NCBI RefSeq assembly: GCF_900101855.1
Contig: NZ_FMVC01000001.1
Location: forward strand, 310,001-374,000
Direction of reading: 5' to 3'
Length of the DNA stretch: 64,000 nucleotides
Source of the DNA: Flavobacterium anhuiense
Lineage (GTDB): Bacteria; Bacteroidota; Bacteroidia; Flavobacteriales; Flavobacteriaceae
Shown here: in pieces, positions 1-11,234 of the stretch
Layout of the letters: each line of letters opens with the position of its first letter
How positions within the stretch are numbered: position 1 is the first letter of the stretch
Program-made: the position numbers and the translations under genes
The notes under the pieces: model-generated
What the model saw: the letters and a program-made list of their open reading frames with translations, nothing else
Database searches by the model: none
Told to the model about the DNA's origin: nothing

Positions 1-966
1 AACAGATAAACGTACTGGTAATTTATCAAATAAAGCACCGCTTACAGAGATATTATTGTTTGTTGTAAGAGCTGTATGGAAAATTTCATCTTGCCAGTTT
101 GTGCTTGCAGTTCCCATTAATGCTTTTTGAGCATCGCTTCCTTTTTCATTTACGAAAGCACGAAATTGATCTGCACTTAAAACATCAACTGTATTAGCAA
201 CTGTATTAATACCAACTTGAGAACTGAAGTTTACTTTTACACCACCTTTAGTCCCTTTTTTAGTTGTAATTACAATTACACCATTTGCCGCACGAGAACC
301 ATAAATAGCTGCCGCAGAAGCATCTTTTAATACTGTAAAAGATTCAATATCATTTGGATCAATCGTAGATAAAATACTTGTAGCACCACTTGGCACAGCA
401 TTACTTAATGGAAGTCCGTCCAAAATAATCAATGGATCATTAGAAGCACTTAATGAAGATCCTCCACGAATTCTAATATCTGCTTTTGCTCCAGGTGCTC
501 CACCTCCAACAACATTCACACCAGCAATACGACCACCAATTAAACTTTCTGGAGTTACGTTAATACCTTTGTTAAATTCTTTTGCTGAAATTTGAGAAAC
601 AGAACCCGTAGCATCTTTTTTCTTAACAGTACCATAACCTACTTGTACAACAACTTCTTGTAATTGATTTGTATCTTCGCTTAAAGAAACAGCTAAGTTT
701 TTTTGACCATTAAATACAATAGTCTCTGTTTTGTATCCGATAAATGAAACTAAAATTTTGTCTCCATTTTTCAGATTAGGCAATTGAAATTTACCATCAA
801 AATCAGTAGAGGTACCTCCTGCAGCACCTTGAACATTTACATTTACTCCCGGTATTGGCTGACCTGTGGTATGATCAGTTACCGTACCATTTAAAGTGTT
901 CTGAGCCAACACTGTAAAAGGCAACAATAGGAATAAAAATAACAACTTTTTGTAAATTGTTTTCAT
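1..966 (-). CDS. SusC-like TonB-dependent outer-membrane receptor (partial)
   Basis: Reading the minus strand from an ATG at 964-966 gives 322 codons that run off the left window edge, so only the N-terminal third is present. Visible in order are a signal peptide ending in LAQ, a carboxypeptidase-regulatory-like beta domain (NGTVTDHTTGQPIPGVNV, then DFDGKF), the SusC linker VVVQVGYGTVKKKDATGSV, and the TonB plug (IRGGSS, LIILDGLPL, VLKDASAAAIYGSRAANGV). This fits a SusC oligosaccharide receptor, which normally works with a SusD lipoprotein; susD would lie left of the window. It is divergent from the LacI-type gene and next to alpha-glucan enzymes, so a malto-oligosaccharide substrate is inferred. 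Confidence 0.93.
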   Translation of the reverse strand, partial: MKTIYKKLLFLFLLLPFTVLAQNTLNGTVTDHTTGQPIPGVNVNVQGAAGGTSTDFDGKFQLPNLKNGDKILVSFIGYKTETIVFNGQKNLAVSLSEDTNQLQEVVVQVGYGTVKKKDATGSVSQISAKEFNKGINVTPESLIGGRIAGVNVVGGGAPGAKADIRIRGGSSLSASNDPLIILDGLPLSNAVPSGATSILSTIDPNDIESFTVLKDASAAAIYGSRAANGVIVITTKKGTKGGVKVNFSSQVGINTVANTVDVLSADQFRAFVNEKGSDAQKALMGTASTNWQDEIFHTALTTNNNISVSGALFDKLPVRLSV

Positions 967-1127
967 ACTTTTTGTTTAAATTAGTTTTGAGTTTTTGAAT
1001 GTTAGTTAAGTTTTTAATTTTACTTCGAATTTCAAAATTATGAATTTATTAACATGCTCAACCAGAGACATTTTTTATTGCTTTACGAAAACGTGGTAGT
1101 GTTGAAAACTTTCTATATTTTGTAATC

Positions 1128-1141
1128 TTTTAGCGTTAAAA
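1128..1141. promoter_or_regulatory. Possible LacI-type operator between susC-like gene and regulator
   Basis: TTTTAGCGTTAAAA is an imperfect palindrome with a central CG, the layout typical of LacI-family operators. It lies in the 236-bp gap between two divergent genes. The match is short and the region is AT-rich, so chance is possible. Confidence 0.3.
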
Positions 1142-1202
1142 TTGTCAATTATAAAAATTTCAGATACCTTTATTATTAAATAGATTTTTTTCAATTAACA
1201 AC

Positions 1203-2234
1203 ATGAAACGAAAAATAACCCTAAAACAGATTGCAAAAGAACTGGATGTTTCTATTTCAACTGTCTCAAAATCACTTAGAAACAGCCTTGAAATTGGAGA
1301 AGAAACAAGGCTAAAAGTGCAGGCTTTTGCTAAGTTTTACAACTATAAACCAAACAATATTGCCCTTAGTTTAAAAAACCGAAAAACGAAAAGTATTGGG
1401 ATCATTATTCCTGAAATCGTACACTACTTTTTCTCTACTGTAATCAACGGAATTGAACAGGTTGCGAACGAATATGGCTACAGTGTTGTCATATGCGTAT
1501 CTGATGATTCTTTTGATAAAGAGGTTCTAAATATGGAGATGTTAGCCAATGGAAGTATCGACGGTTTTATCATGTCTCTTTCTAAAGAAACCCAATATAA
1601 AGGCGACTTTCACCACATCACAGAAGTGATCAATCAGGGAATGCCGGTTGTCATGTTTGACCGCGTTACCAATGATATTTTATGCGATAAAGTAATTATT
1701 GATGATAAATCTGCAGCTTATGAAGCCGTTCAGAGCTTAATTGACAGCGGACGAAAAAAAATTGCACTCGTAACAACTGTTGATTATGTAAGCGTTGGAA
1801 AATTAAGAACTGACGGTTACGAAAAAGCTTTATTAGATAACGGACTGCCTTTTAATGAAGATTTAATCATAAAAATTGAAGATGTCGATACTTGCGAAAT
1901 AACCATTTCTGAGCTACTGCACGCCAGAGCTTTTGATGCTGTTTTCGCGGTAAATGAACTTTTCGCAGTAACTATTATCAAAACTGCAAATAAAATGGGG
2001 TTGAAAGTTCCCGAAGATTTAGCCGTAATTGCTTTTACAGACGGAATTATTTCAAAATATTCTACTCCAACCATAACTACTGTTAGCCAGAGCGGAGAAA
2101 AAATGGGGAATAAAGCAGCCAAAATGCTTATAGAAAGAATAGAAGCCGAAGAAAATGAGGATGAAGAGCACACTGAAAATTACATTACAGAAGTTATAGA
2201 AACTCATCTCATAAAAAGAGAATCCACTGACTAA
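1203..2234 (+). CDS. LacI/GalR family transcriptional regulator of the maltose locus
   Basis: A 343-residue protein of usual LacI-family length. The N-terminal helix-turn-helix is clear (LKQIAKELDVSISTVSKSLR, about residues 7-26), followed by the hinge (YKPNNIALSLKNRKTKSIGI) and a periplasmic-binding-like ligand domain (MVFDR around 150, AVIAFTDG near 270). It sits between a divergent susC-like gene and a run of maltose genes, so it is probably the local regulator responding to a maltose-type sugar; the ligand and the sign of regulation are inferred. A hairpin terminator follows at 2258-2288. The acidic tail (EAEENEDEEHTEN) looks like a lineage-specific insert. Confidence 0.9.
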   Translation: MKRKITLKQIAKELDVSISTVSKSLRNSLEIGEETRLKVQAFAKFYNYKPNNIALSLKNRKTKSIGIIIPEIVHYFFSTVINGIEQVANEYGYSVVICVSDDSFDKEVLNMEMLANGSIDGFIMSLSKETQYKGDFHHITEVINQGMPVVMFDRVTNDILCDKVIIDDKSAAYEAVQSLIDSGRKKIALVTTVDYVSVGKLRTDGYEKALLDNGLPFNEDLIIKIEDVDTCEITISELLHARAFDAVFAVNELFAVTIIKTANKMGLKVPEDLAVIAFTDGIISKYSTPTITTVSQSGEKMGNKAAKMLIERIEAEENEDEEHTENYITEVIETHLIKRESTD

Positions 2235-2257
2235 ATTTCTTAAAATCAATACTTTCT

Positions 2258-2288
2258 AAAGCCATAAAGAATATTTATGGCTTTTTTA
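2258..2288 (+). terminator. Rho-independent terminator after the LacI-type gene
   Basis: AAAGCCATAAA and TTTATGGCTTT form a hairpin followed by a T run, 24 bases after the regulator's stop codon. It suggests that the regulator and the permease are transcribed separately. Confidence 0.75.
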
Positions 2289-2366
2289 TTAGCATATATA
2301 AAAAAATAATTTATAATTTTACGCCCGTCAAGGCTTTTAGTTTTACTTCGAAAGAAACAAAGTTTT

Positions 2367-2385
2367 GATAAGCAAAGCGCTTATC
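2367..2385. promoter_or_regulatory. Probable LacI-family operator upstream of the maltose operon
   Basis: GATAAGC (2367-2373) and GCTTATC (2379-2385) are inverted arms, and inside them AAGCGCTT (2375-2382) is a perfect CG-centred palindrome, the classic LacI-family core. It ends 24 bases before the permease ATG at 2410 and 132 bases after the LacI-type gene, which makes that regulator the obvious candidate binder. Confidence 0.55.
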
Positions 2386-2409
2386 GTATAATTTTCACAA
2401 ATTACGATA

Positions 2410-3765
2410 ATGGAAAAGCGTAAATTAAGTTTCTGGGAAATCTGGAACATGAGTTTCGGATTCTTGGGAATCCAAATGGGGTTTGCACTTCAGAATGCAA
2501 ATGCCAGCAGAATTCTTCAAATTTTTGGTGCCGACGTACATGAACTTTCGTGGTTCTGGATTATTGCTCCCCTTATGGGATTAATAGTGCAACCCATTAT
2601 TGGTCATTACAGCGATAAAACCTGGGGAAGATTCGGCAGACGAAAACCTTTCTTTTTAGTGGGGGCCATTTTAGCTTCGGTAGGATTAATTCTAATGCCG
2701 CAAGCTAACATTTTCATTTCTGTTTTACCGGCCTTATGGGTTGGAGCTGGAATGCTAATGATTATGGATGCCTCTTTCAACATTGCGATGGAGCCTTTCA
2801 GAGCACTTGTTGGAGACAATTTAAGAACAGATCAGCGTACTGCAGGATTTAGCATCCAAACTTCTTTAATTGGTTTTGGAGCCGTAATTGGTTCTGCATT
2901 GCCATACATTCTTACGAAATATTTTGGCGTACCTAATAGCACAGTTCCTGGAAGCGTTCCATTAAACTTAACCTTGTCATTTATAATTGGCGCGGCAGTT
3001 TTAATTGGTTCAATCTTAGTTACGCTATTTACAACCAAAGAATATTCGCCAGAAGAATTGGCAAAATTTGAAGATCCTCAAAATGATGCGATTTCCGATT
3101 CTGAAGAAAAGTCAAAAATTACAGACATCTTTACCGATTTTGCAAAGATGCCTGTTACAATGCGCCAATTAAGCTGGGTGCAGTTTTTCTCTTGGTTCGG
3201 ATTATTTGGTATGTGGGTTTTTACCACGCCAGCAATAGCACACCACATTTACGGGTTGCCATTAGAAGATACATCAAGCCAGCAATATCAAGATGCTGGT
3301 GACTGGGTCGGAATTCTGTTTGGCGTTTACAACTTAGTTTCTGCCATTGTCGCTTTGTTTTTCTTGCCTTATATCGCTAAAAAAATTGGAAGAAAAGCAA
3401 CACATTCTCTTTCATTGGTTATTGGAGGAATCGGTTTAATCTCTATTTATTTCATGCCAAATGAAGACTGGGTTGTACTGCCAATGATCTTAATCGGAAT
3501 TGCTTGGGCGAGTATCCTAGCAATGCCTTACGCGATTCTTGCGGGTTCTATAACACCTAAAAAAATGGGAGTTTATATGGGAATCTTCAACTTCTTTGTT
3601 GTTATTCCTCAAATTGTAAACGCTCTAATTGGCGGTCCAATCGTAAAATACCTTTACAATGGAGACGCTATTTATGCCTTAGTTACAAGCGGAGTTAGCT
3701 TTCTAATTGCTGCTGCTTTAGTTTCTAAAGTAAAAGACGTAGACGACTTTACTCAAAAATCATAA
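2410..3765 (+). CDS. MFS sugar permease (probable maltose transporter)
   Basis: A 451-residue, strongly hydrophobic protein with about twelve membrane segments. The MFS signature loop after segment 2 is present (HYSDKTWGRFGRRKP, about residues 66-80), and the charged central loop (about 210-240, DPQNDAISDSEEKSK) splits it into two halves. The N-terminus (FWEIWNMSFGFLGIQMGFALQ) resembles the SLC45/sucrose-type sugar symporters found beside maltose phosphorylases in Bacteroidota. It would carry maltose from periplasm to cytoplasm. It is the first gene of a plus-strand run with beta-phosphoglucomutase 18 bases downstream. Substrate is inferred from context. Confidence 0.88.
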   Translation: MEKRKLSFWEIWNMSFGFLGIQMGFALQNANASRILQIFGADVHELSWFWIIAPLMGLIVQPIIGHYSDKTWGRFGRRKPFFLVGAILASVGLILMPQANIFISVLPALWVGAGMLMIMDASFNIAMEPFRALVGDNLRTDQRTAGFSIQTSLIGFGAVIGSALPYILTKYFGVPNSTVPGSVPLNLTLSFIIGAAVLIGSILVTLFTTKEYSPEELAKFEDPQNDAISDSEEKSKITDIFTDFAKMPVTMRQLSWVQFFSWFGLFGMWVFTTPAIAHHIYGLPLEDTSSQQYQDAGDWVGILFGVYNLVSAIVALFFLPYIAKKIGRKATHSLSLVIGGIGLISIYFMPNEDWVVLPMILIGIAWASILAMPYAILAGSITPKKMGVYMGIFNFFVVIPQIVNALIGGPIVKYLYNGDAIYALVTSGVSFLIAAALVSKVKDVDDFTQKS

Positions 3766-3783
3766 TTAAGAATTTTCCATACA

Positions 3784-4437
3784 ATGAGCAAAAAAGCATT
3801 CATATTCGATCTTGACGGAGTGATCGTTGATACCGCTAAATACCACTTTTTGGCTTGGCAAAAAATTGCCAAATCGTTAAATATCAATTTTACGCACGAA
3901 GACAACGAACTTCTAAAAGGTGTTAGCCGCGTTCGTTCGCTAGACATTATACTTGGGTTAGGAAATGTTCAGGCTACTCAAGAACAAAAAGATCAATGGT
4001 TAATTCAAAAAAATGAAGATTACCTATCTTATTTAGTTGACATGGATGAAAGTGAGGTTCTTCCAGGAGTTTTAAAAATTCTAAAACTATTAAAAGATAA
4101 AAATCAAGGAATTGCACTGGGTTCTGCCAGTAAAAATGCAAGACCAATCTTAGAAAAAACAGGCGTTCTGTCTTACTTCGATGTTATTGTTGATGGAAAT
4201 GATGTGAGCAATGCAAAGCCAGATCCTGAAGTTTTCTTAAAAGCGGCTCAATTATTAAACATTGATCCAAAAAATTCAATCGTATTTGAAGATTCTGTTG
4301 CTGGAATTCAGGCAGCAAACATAGGAGAAATGGTAAGTGTGGGAATTGGTGAGGAAACAATTTTACATGAAGCTGACTATATTTTTAAAGATTTTACCCA
4401 AATCACAGCAGACTTTATAGAAAAATTAATCAATTAG
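3784..4437 (+). CDS. pgmB: Beta-phosphoglucomutase (HAD superfamily)
   Basis: A 217-residue HAD protein. The nucleophile/acid-base pair is DLDGVIVDT (Asp9 and Asp11), GSASKNAR (113-120) is the second HAD motif with the Ser/Ala-Ser seen in beta-phosphoglucomutases, and KPDPEVF (145-151) plus FEDSVAGI (168-175) supply the Lys and acidic motif. It converts beta-glucose-1-phosphate, the product of inverting maltose phosphorylase, to glucose-6-phosphate in the cytoplasm. The position between a sugar permease and a GH65 phosphorylase supports this role over a generic HAD phosphatase. A 76-base gap follows. Confidence 0.92.
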   Translation: MSKKAFIFDLDGVIVDTAKYHFLAWQKIAKSLNINFTHEDNELLKGVSRVRSLDIILGLGNVQATQEQKDQWLIQKNEDYLSYLVDMDESEVLPGVLKILKLLKDKNQGIALGSASKNARPILEKTGVLSYFDVIVDGNDVSNAKPDPEVFLKAAQLLNIDPKNSIVFEDSVAGIQAANIGEMVSVGIGEETILHEADYIFKDFTQITADFIEKLIN

Positions 4438-4513
4438 AAAATGTGCCAATTAGATAATTTCTGAATCGTACAGTTATCTCATTTTCTAATTAACTCATTA
4501 TCAAATTAAACAA

Positions 4514-6817
4514 ATGAATCAAGATTATATAAAACCAGACAATTGGTCAATTATCGAGGAAGGATTTGACGCAGAGCGCGTAAAATCGTCCGAAAGTCTT
4601 TTTAGTATCGGAAACGGTGCTATGGGACAACGTGCGAATTTTGAAGAAACATATTCTGGCAAAACTTTTCAAGGAAGTTATATTGCTGGAATCTATTACC
4701 CAGACAAGACAAAAGTGGGCTGGTGGAAAAATGGTTATCCAAAATATTTTGCCAAAGTACTTAACGCTCCAAACTGGATCGGAATTGACATTGAAATCAA
4801 CGAAGAAAATCTTGATTTGAACACGTGTACAGAGGTTAGAAACTTCCGCAGAGAATTGAATATGAAAGAAGGATGGTACAATCGTTCTTTTGAAGCTGTT
4901 CTTAAAAACGGAACTGAAATCGCTGTCAATGTTCGTCGTTTTCTTTCATTAGATTTAGACGAAGCTGGAGTAATTAAATACGATATTACACCTTTAAACA
5001 AAGATGCAAAAATCGTTTACAAACCGTATATCGACGCTGGCGTAACCAATGAAGATGCCAACTGGGAAGAAAAATTCTGGGAACCGCTTGAAGTTAAAAA
5101 AGGCACAAACGAAGCTTTTGTAACGGCTCAAACGTTTAAAACGCATTTTAAGGTTACGACTTTCATGCACAATACGATTTTTGCTAACGGAGAAAATGCA
5201 AATATTTCACCATCAACAATCGATTCAACTACAGATAAAGTTCAGTACACTTACGGAACTATTATTGCTAAAGGACAAACCTCAACAATTCAAAAAATTG
5301 GTGGATATACGGTTTCTTTAAACCACGAAAATACTTTGGCTGGAGCCGAAAAAGTAATCAAATCTGCTGTTGCTTTAGGTTACGAAACCTTGCTTCAAAA
5401 CCAAATCGATGCTTGGGCAAAAGTTTGGGAAATGTCAGATATTACTATTGAAGGTGATGTAAAAGCGCAACAGGGAATTCGTTTCAATATTTTCCAATTA
5501 AACCAAACGTATTCTGGAAAAGATTCTCGTTTAAATATTGGTCCAAAAGGATTTACTGGAGAAAAATACGGGGGATCTACGTATTGGGACACTGAAGCTT
5601 ATTGCATACCGTTTTACATGGCGACAAAAGATCAGCAGGTGGCGAGAAACTTATTGACATACCGTTACAATCAATTAGACAAAGCGATTGAAAATGCTAA
5701 AGACAATTTAGGTTTCAAAAACGGTGCTGCTTTATACCCAATGGTTACCATGAACGGTGAAGAATGCCACAACGAATGGGAAATCACACACGAAGAAATC
5801 CATAGAAACGGTGCGATTGCTTTTGCGATTTACAACTATAACCGTTATACGGGCGATTACTCTTATATTCCCGAAAAAGGCTTAGAGGTTTTAATCGGAA
5901 TTGCGCGTTTCTGGCATCAAAGAGCTTCTTTTTCAAAAGATAAAAATCAGTACGTAATTCTGGGAGTTACTGGTCCAAACGAATACGAAAACAACATCAA
6001 TAATAATTTCTACACCAATTATATTGCAAAATGGTGTATTGATTTTGCTGCGGAGCAAATCGAAAAAGTAGCTTCAGAATATCCTGCAGATCATAAAAGA
6101 GTAATGGAGAAAGTAAATCTTTCTGCAGAAGAAATCAAAGAATGGAAAAAAGTGGCAGATGACATGTATTTCCCTATTTCTGAAGAGCTTGGAATCTACT
6201 TACAGCAAGACGGTTTCTTAGATAAAGAATTAGTTCCGGTAAAAGATTTAGATAAATCACAGCGTCCTATCAACCAAAAATGGTCTTGGGATCGCGTATT
6301 ACGTTCACCATACATTAAACAAGCCGACGTTTTACAAGGTTTTTATTTCTTCGAAGATCATTTTTCGAAAGAAGAATTAAAACGCAATTTCGAATTTTAC
6401 GAATCATTTACAGTTCACGAAAGTTCGCTTTCGCCTTGTGTACACTCGATTCAAGCTGCTGCTTTAGATAAAATAGACATGGCATATACCTTTTATTTAA
6501 GAACTTCTCGTTTAGATTTGGACGATTATAATAAAGAAGTTGAAGAAGGTTGTCATATCACATCAATGGCTGGTACTTGGATGAGTATCGTAGAAGGTTT
6601 TGGAGGAATGCGTGTGAAAAATGATCAGCTTCATTTCTCTCCAAAAATTCCAAAGGAATGGAAAGGCTATACGTTTAAAATCAATTTCAGAAACCAAATT
6701 CTTAAAGTATCTGTAAATCACAACGAAACAACTTTTACTGTAGACGGCGATCAAGATTTAACAATTATCGTTAACGGAAAACCTGTAACTGCAAGTAAAT
6801 TTGTACAAATAAATTAA
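4514..6817 (+). CDS. Maltose phosphorylase, glycoside hydrolase family 65
   Basis: A 767-residue protein, typical GH65 length, without a signal peptide, so cytoplasmic. It has an N-terminal beta-sandwich (about 1-270), a linker, an (alpha/alpha)6 barrel (about 320-690) and a small C-terminal beta domain. GH65 landmarks include STYWDTEAYCIPF (355-367), MNGEECHNEWEITHEEIH (413-430) and TGPNEYEN (486-493), in which Glu490 is the likely general acid. The enzyme would split maltose with phosphate into glucose and beta-glucose-1-phosphate. Trehalose or kojibiose phosphorylase are alternatives within the family; the neighbouring amylases favour maltose. Confidence 0.92.
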   Translation: MNQDYIKPDNWSIIEEGFDAERVKSSESLFSIGNGAMGQRANFEETYSGKTFQGSYIAGIYYPDKTKVGWWKNGYPKYFAKVLNAPNWIGIDIEINEENLDLNTCTEVRNFRRELNMKEGWYNRSFEAVLKNGTEIAVNVRRFLSLDLDEAGVIKYDITPLNKDAKIVYKPYIDAGVTNEDANWEEKFWEPLEVKKGTNEAFVTAQTFKTHFKVTTFMHNTIFANGENANISPSTIDSTTDKVQYTYGTIIAKGQTSTIQKIGGYTVSLNHENTLAGAEKVIKSAVALGYETLLQNQIDAWAKVWEMSDITIEGDVKAQQGIRFNIFQLNQTYSGKDSRLNIGPKGFTGEKYGGSTYWDTEAYCIPFYMATKDQQVARNLLTYRYNQLDKAIENAKDNLGFKNGAALYPMVTMNGEECHNEWEITHEEIHRNGAIAFAIYNYNRYTGDYSYIPEKGLEVLIGIARFWHQRASFSKDKNQYVILGVTGPNEYENNINNNFYTNYIAKWCIDFAAEQIEKVASEYPADHKRVMEKVNLSAEEIKEWKKVADDMYFPISEELGIYLQQDGFLDKELVPVKDLDKSQRPINQKWSWDRVLRSPYIKQADVLQGFYFFEDHFSKEELKRNFEFYESFTVHESSLSPCVHSIQAAALDKIDMAYTFYLRTSRLDLDDYNKEVEEGCHITSMAGTWMSIVEGFGGMRVKNDQLHFSPKIPKEWKGYTFKINFRNQILKVSVNHNETTFTVDGDQDLTIIVNGKPVTASKFVQIN

Positions 6818-6833
6818 ATTACAATACATCTAA

Positions 6834-8960
<2,127 letters not shown>

Positions 8961-8967
8961 TTTTTTA

Positions 8968-9007
8968 AAGACAAGTAATTTCCCCCATGATTACTTGTCT
9001 TTTTTTA
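8968..9007 (+). terminator. Terminator after the GH97 gene
   Basis: AAGACAAGTAAT and ATTACTTGTCTT form a strong hairpin followed by seven or more T. It begins 8 bases after the GH97 stop and marks the end of the transcript before the two GH13 genes. Confidence 0.85.
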
Positions 9008-9020
9008 ATCAACATCTTCT

Positions 9021-9078
9021 TGTCACATCAAGCGGAGTCGAGATGCCGCAAAGGTTCTCGACTCCGCTCGAACTGACA
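9021..9078. repeat. Complete palindromic GACTCCGCTC element
   Basis: The element starts TGTCA and ends TGACA, with inner arms AGCGGAGTCGAGA and TCTCGACTCCGCT around a short loop. A second intergenic copy lies at 18481-18537, and half-copies sit inside three coding genes at 18841, 28981 and 30445. Confidence 0.85.
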
Positions 9079-9101
9079 ATGAAGAATAATTTCTTATTAC
9101 T

Positions 9102-10964
9102 ATGAAAACCCAAAAAACATCATTTATCTATAAATTAGCCTTAATGGTTTTGTTGTTTTCCGCTTCCGCGAAAGCACAAATCCAAAAAGTAGAACCGCCG
9201 TTTTGGTACACAGGAATGAAAAATTCGGAACTGCAAATTATGTTCTACGGAAAAAACATTGCTCAATATGAAGCTTCGGTTTCAAATAATGTTGTGATTA
9301 AAAATGTAGAAAAAACAGAAAACCCAAACTACCTTTTCGTAACCATCGATACAAAAGATGTCAAAGCTTCTGAATTGACTTTTTCATTCAAAAACAAAAA
9401 CAAAGTCGCTTTTACTCAAAAATACGCTCTTAAAGAAAGAAGAGCCAATTCTGCCGAGAGAAAAAGCTACGATGCATCTGATTTGATTTATCTAATCATG
9501 CCAGATCGTTTTGCAAATGGAAATCCGAAAAATGATAGCGATGCTTCATTAACTGAAAAGGCAAACCGTCAAGATCCAAGCGGACGCCACGGTGGAGATA
9601 TCGAAGGAATCATCAAAAACTTAGATTATATTTCTTCTCTTGGTGCAACAACAATTTGGAGCACGCCTTTATGCGAAGACAACGACAAACAGCATTCGTA
9701 TCACACTTACGGGCAGTCGGATGTTTATAAAATAGATCCACGTTACGGAACCAATGACGATTACGCTCGTTTATCGGCAGAAATGCACAAAAAGAACATG
9801 AAACTGGTTATGGATTATGTTACCAATCATTGGGGAATTACGCATTGGATGGTGAAAGATTTACCAACAAAATCATGGCTTAATCAATTTGAAAACTACA
9901 CACAAACTCACCACAGACGTGAAGTAATAACCGATATTCATGCTTCAAAAATCGATCAGGAAGTTTGTATTGATGGATGGTTCGTTCCTTCAATGCCTGA
10001 TTTAAATCTTAGAAATCCGTTAGTAGCAAAATACTTAACGCAAAACGCTATTTGGTGGATTGAGTTTGCAAATCTTGACGGATTCAGAGTAGATACTTAT
10101 AATTACTCAGATAAAACGGCAATGGCAAATTGGGCAAAGTCTATTACAGATGAATATCCAAACTTTAATATTGTGGGTGAAATCTGGATGCACAATCAGG
10201 CGAATTTATCTTTTTGGCAGAAAGACAGTAAAATTGGTGCAATTGAAAACTACAATTCAAATCTTCCAAGTGTAATGGATTTTACGCTTCAAAGCCAAAT
10301 CACTTCTGCTTTCAGTGAAGATGAACCAAACTGGGACAGCGGATTGATTAAATTCTACAACAATTTTGCAATGGATTTTCTATATCCAAACACGAATAAC
10401 ATTTTGGTTTTTGCCGAAAATCATGACACAGACCGTATGAACGAAAAGTTCAAATATGATCTGCCAAAATACAAACTAGCTATCACTTTATTGGCAACCG
10501 TTCGTGGAATTCCGCAAATCTATTACGGTTCAGAAATTGGAATGGGCGGTGATAAAGGAAAAGGCGGAGATGCCGATATTCGTCAGGATTTCCCAGGCGG
10601 ATGGGCTGGCGATAAAAACAATGCTTTCACAGCAGCAGGAAGAACTGCTCAACAAGCTGCTTTCTTTGATTTCTCTTCAAAATTATTTAACTGGAGAAAA
10701 ACAAACGAAGCCGTTCATTTCGGTAAAATGACACATTACATTCCAGAAAACAATACTTATGTATATTTCAGATATACTGATAAAAAAACGGTTATGGTAG
10801 TTTTCAATAACAATGCAAAAGAGCAAGTTGTAAAAACAAATCGTTTCAAAGAAAGCATCAAAAACTATAAAACAGGAAAAGATGTTATCACAGGTAAAAC
10901 ATTTGATTTAGCTACTGAAATCACTTTAGAACCAAAATCGGCCTTGGTTTTAGAATTGGAATAA
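9102..10964 (+). CDS. GH13 alpha-amylase family enzyme (SusA/neopullulanase-like)
   Basis: A 620-residue exported protein with a signal peptide ending AKAQ near residue 26. An N-terminal beta-sandwich (about 30-115) like that of cyclomaltodextrinases and neopullulanases precedes the catalytic barrel. Catalytic residues are readable: nucleophile Asp331 in DGFRVDTYNY, acid Glu360 in IVGEIWMH, and Asp442 in FAENHDTDR. A C-terminal beta domain ends the protein. No lipobox is seen, so a periplasmic location is likely, matching SusA-type enzymes that trim imported malto-oligosaccharides. Preceded by a terminator and a repeat, it probably has its own promoter. Confidence 0.9.
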   Translation: MKTQKTSFIYKLALMVLLFSASAKAQIQKVEPPFWYTGMKNSELQIMFYGKNIAQYEASVSNNVVIKNVEKTENPNYLFVTIDTKDVKASELTFSFKNKNKVAFTQKYALKERRANSAERKSYDASDLIYLIMPDRFANGNPKNDSDASLTEKANRQDPSGRHGGDIEGIIKNLDYISSLGATTIWSTPLCEDNDKQHSYHTYGQSDVYKIDPRYGTNDDYARLSAEMHKKNMKLVMDYVTNHWGITHWMVKDLPTKSWLNQFENYTQTHHRREVITDIHASKIDQEVCIDGWFVPSMPDLNLRNPLVAKYLTQNAIWWIEFANLDGFRVDTYNYSDKTAMANWAKSITDEYPNFNIVGEIWMHNQANLSFWQKDSKIGAIENYNSNLPSVMDFTLQSQITSAFSEDEPNWDSGLIKFYNNFAMDFLYPNTNNILVFAENHDTDRMNEKFKYDLPKYKLAITLLATVRGIPQIYYGSEIGMGGDKGKGGDADIRQDFPGGWAGDKNNAFTAAGRTAQQAAFFDFSSKLFNWRKTNEAVHFGKMTHYIPENNTYVYFRYTDKKTVMVVFNNNAKEQVVKTNRFKESIKNYKTGKDVITGKTFDLATEITLEPKSALVLELE

Positions 10965-10975
10965 CGATATTTTTT

Positions 10976-11049
10976 CTCTCGCAAATTTTGCAGATTGAGC
11001 AGATAATTAAAAAAGAAAATCTGCCGAATCTGCGAGATCTGCGAGAAAC
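10976..11049. repeat. Inverted repeat of the CTCGCAGATT family
   Basis: Left arm CTCTCGCAAATTTTGCAGAT pairs imperfectly with AATCTGCCGAATCTGCGAG. Relatives occur at 52234-52309 and 56754-56827. It lies just after the GH13 stop codon. Confidence 0.75.
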
Positions 11050-11058
11050 TATTTTTTC

Positions 11059-11202
11059 CGCCACAAATTCACGAATTATTTTTGACAATCTTTGAGAATA
11101 AAATCCGTGAATTCGTGGCTATTTTTTTTAGCACAAAGTATTTCACGAATTATTTTGACAATCTTTGAGAATAAAAATTCGTGAATTCGTGGCTATTTTT
11201 TT
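11059..11202. repeat. Two tandem CACGAATT...AATTCGTG hairpin repeats
   Basis: Two consecutive copies (about 11059-11127 and 11141-11202) share TTGACAATCTTTGAGAATAA between arms TTCACGAATT and GTGAATTCGTGGCTATTTTT. The second copy reaches to within about 33 bases of the next gene's start, so an in-frame upstream ATG at 11181 is repeat sequence rather than a real N-terminus. Confidence 0.8.
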
Positions 11203-11234
11203 CAACGCAATCCATCCTAAAATATTCTAAAATA

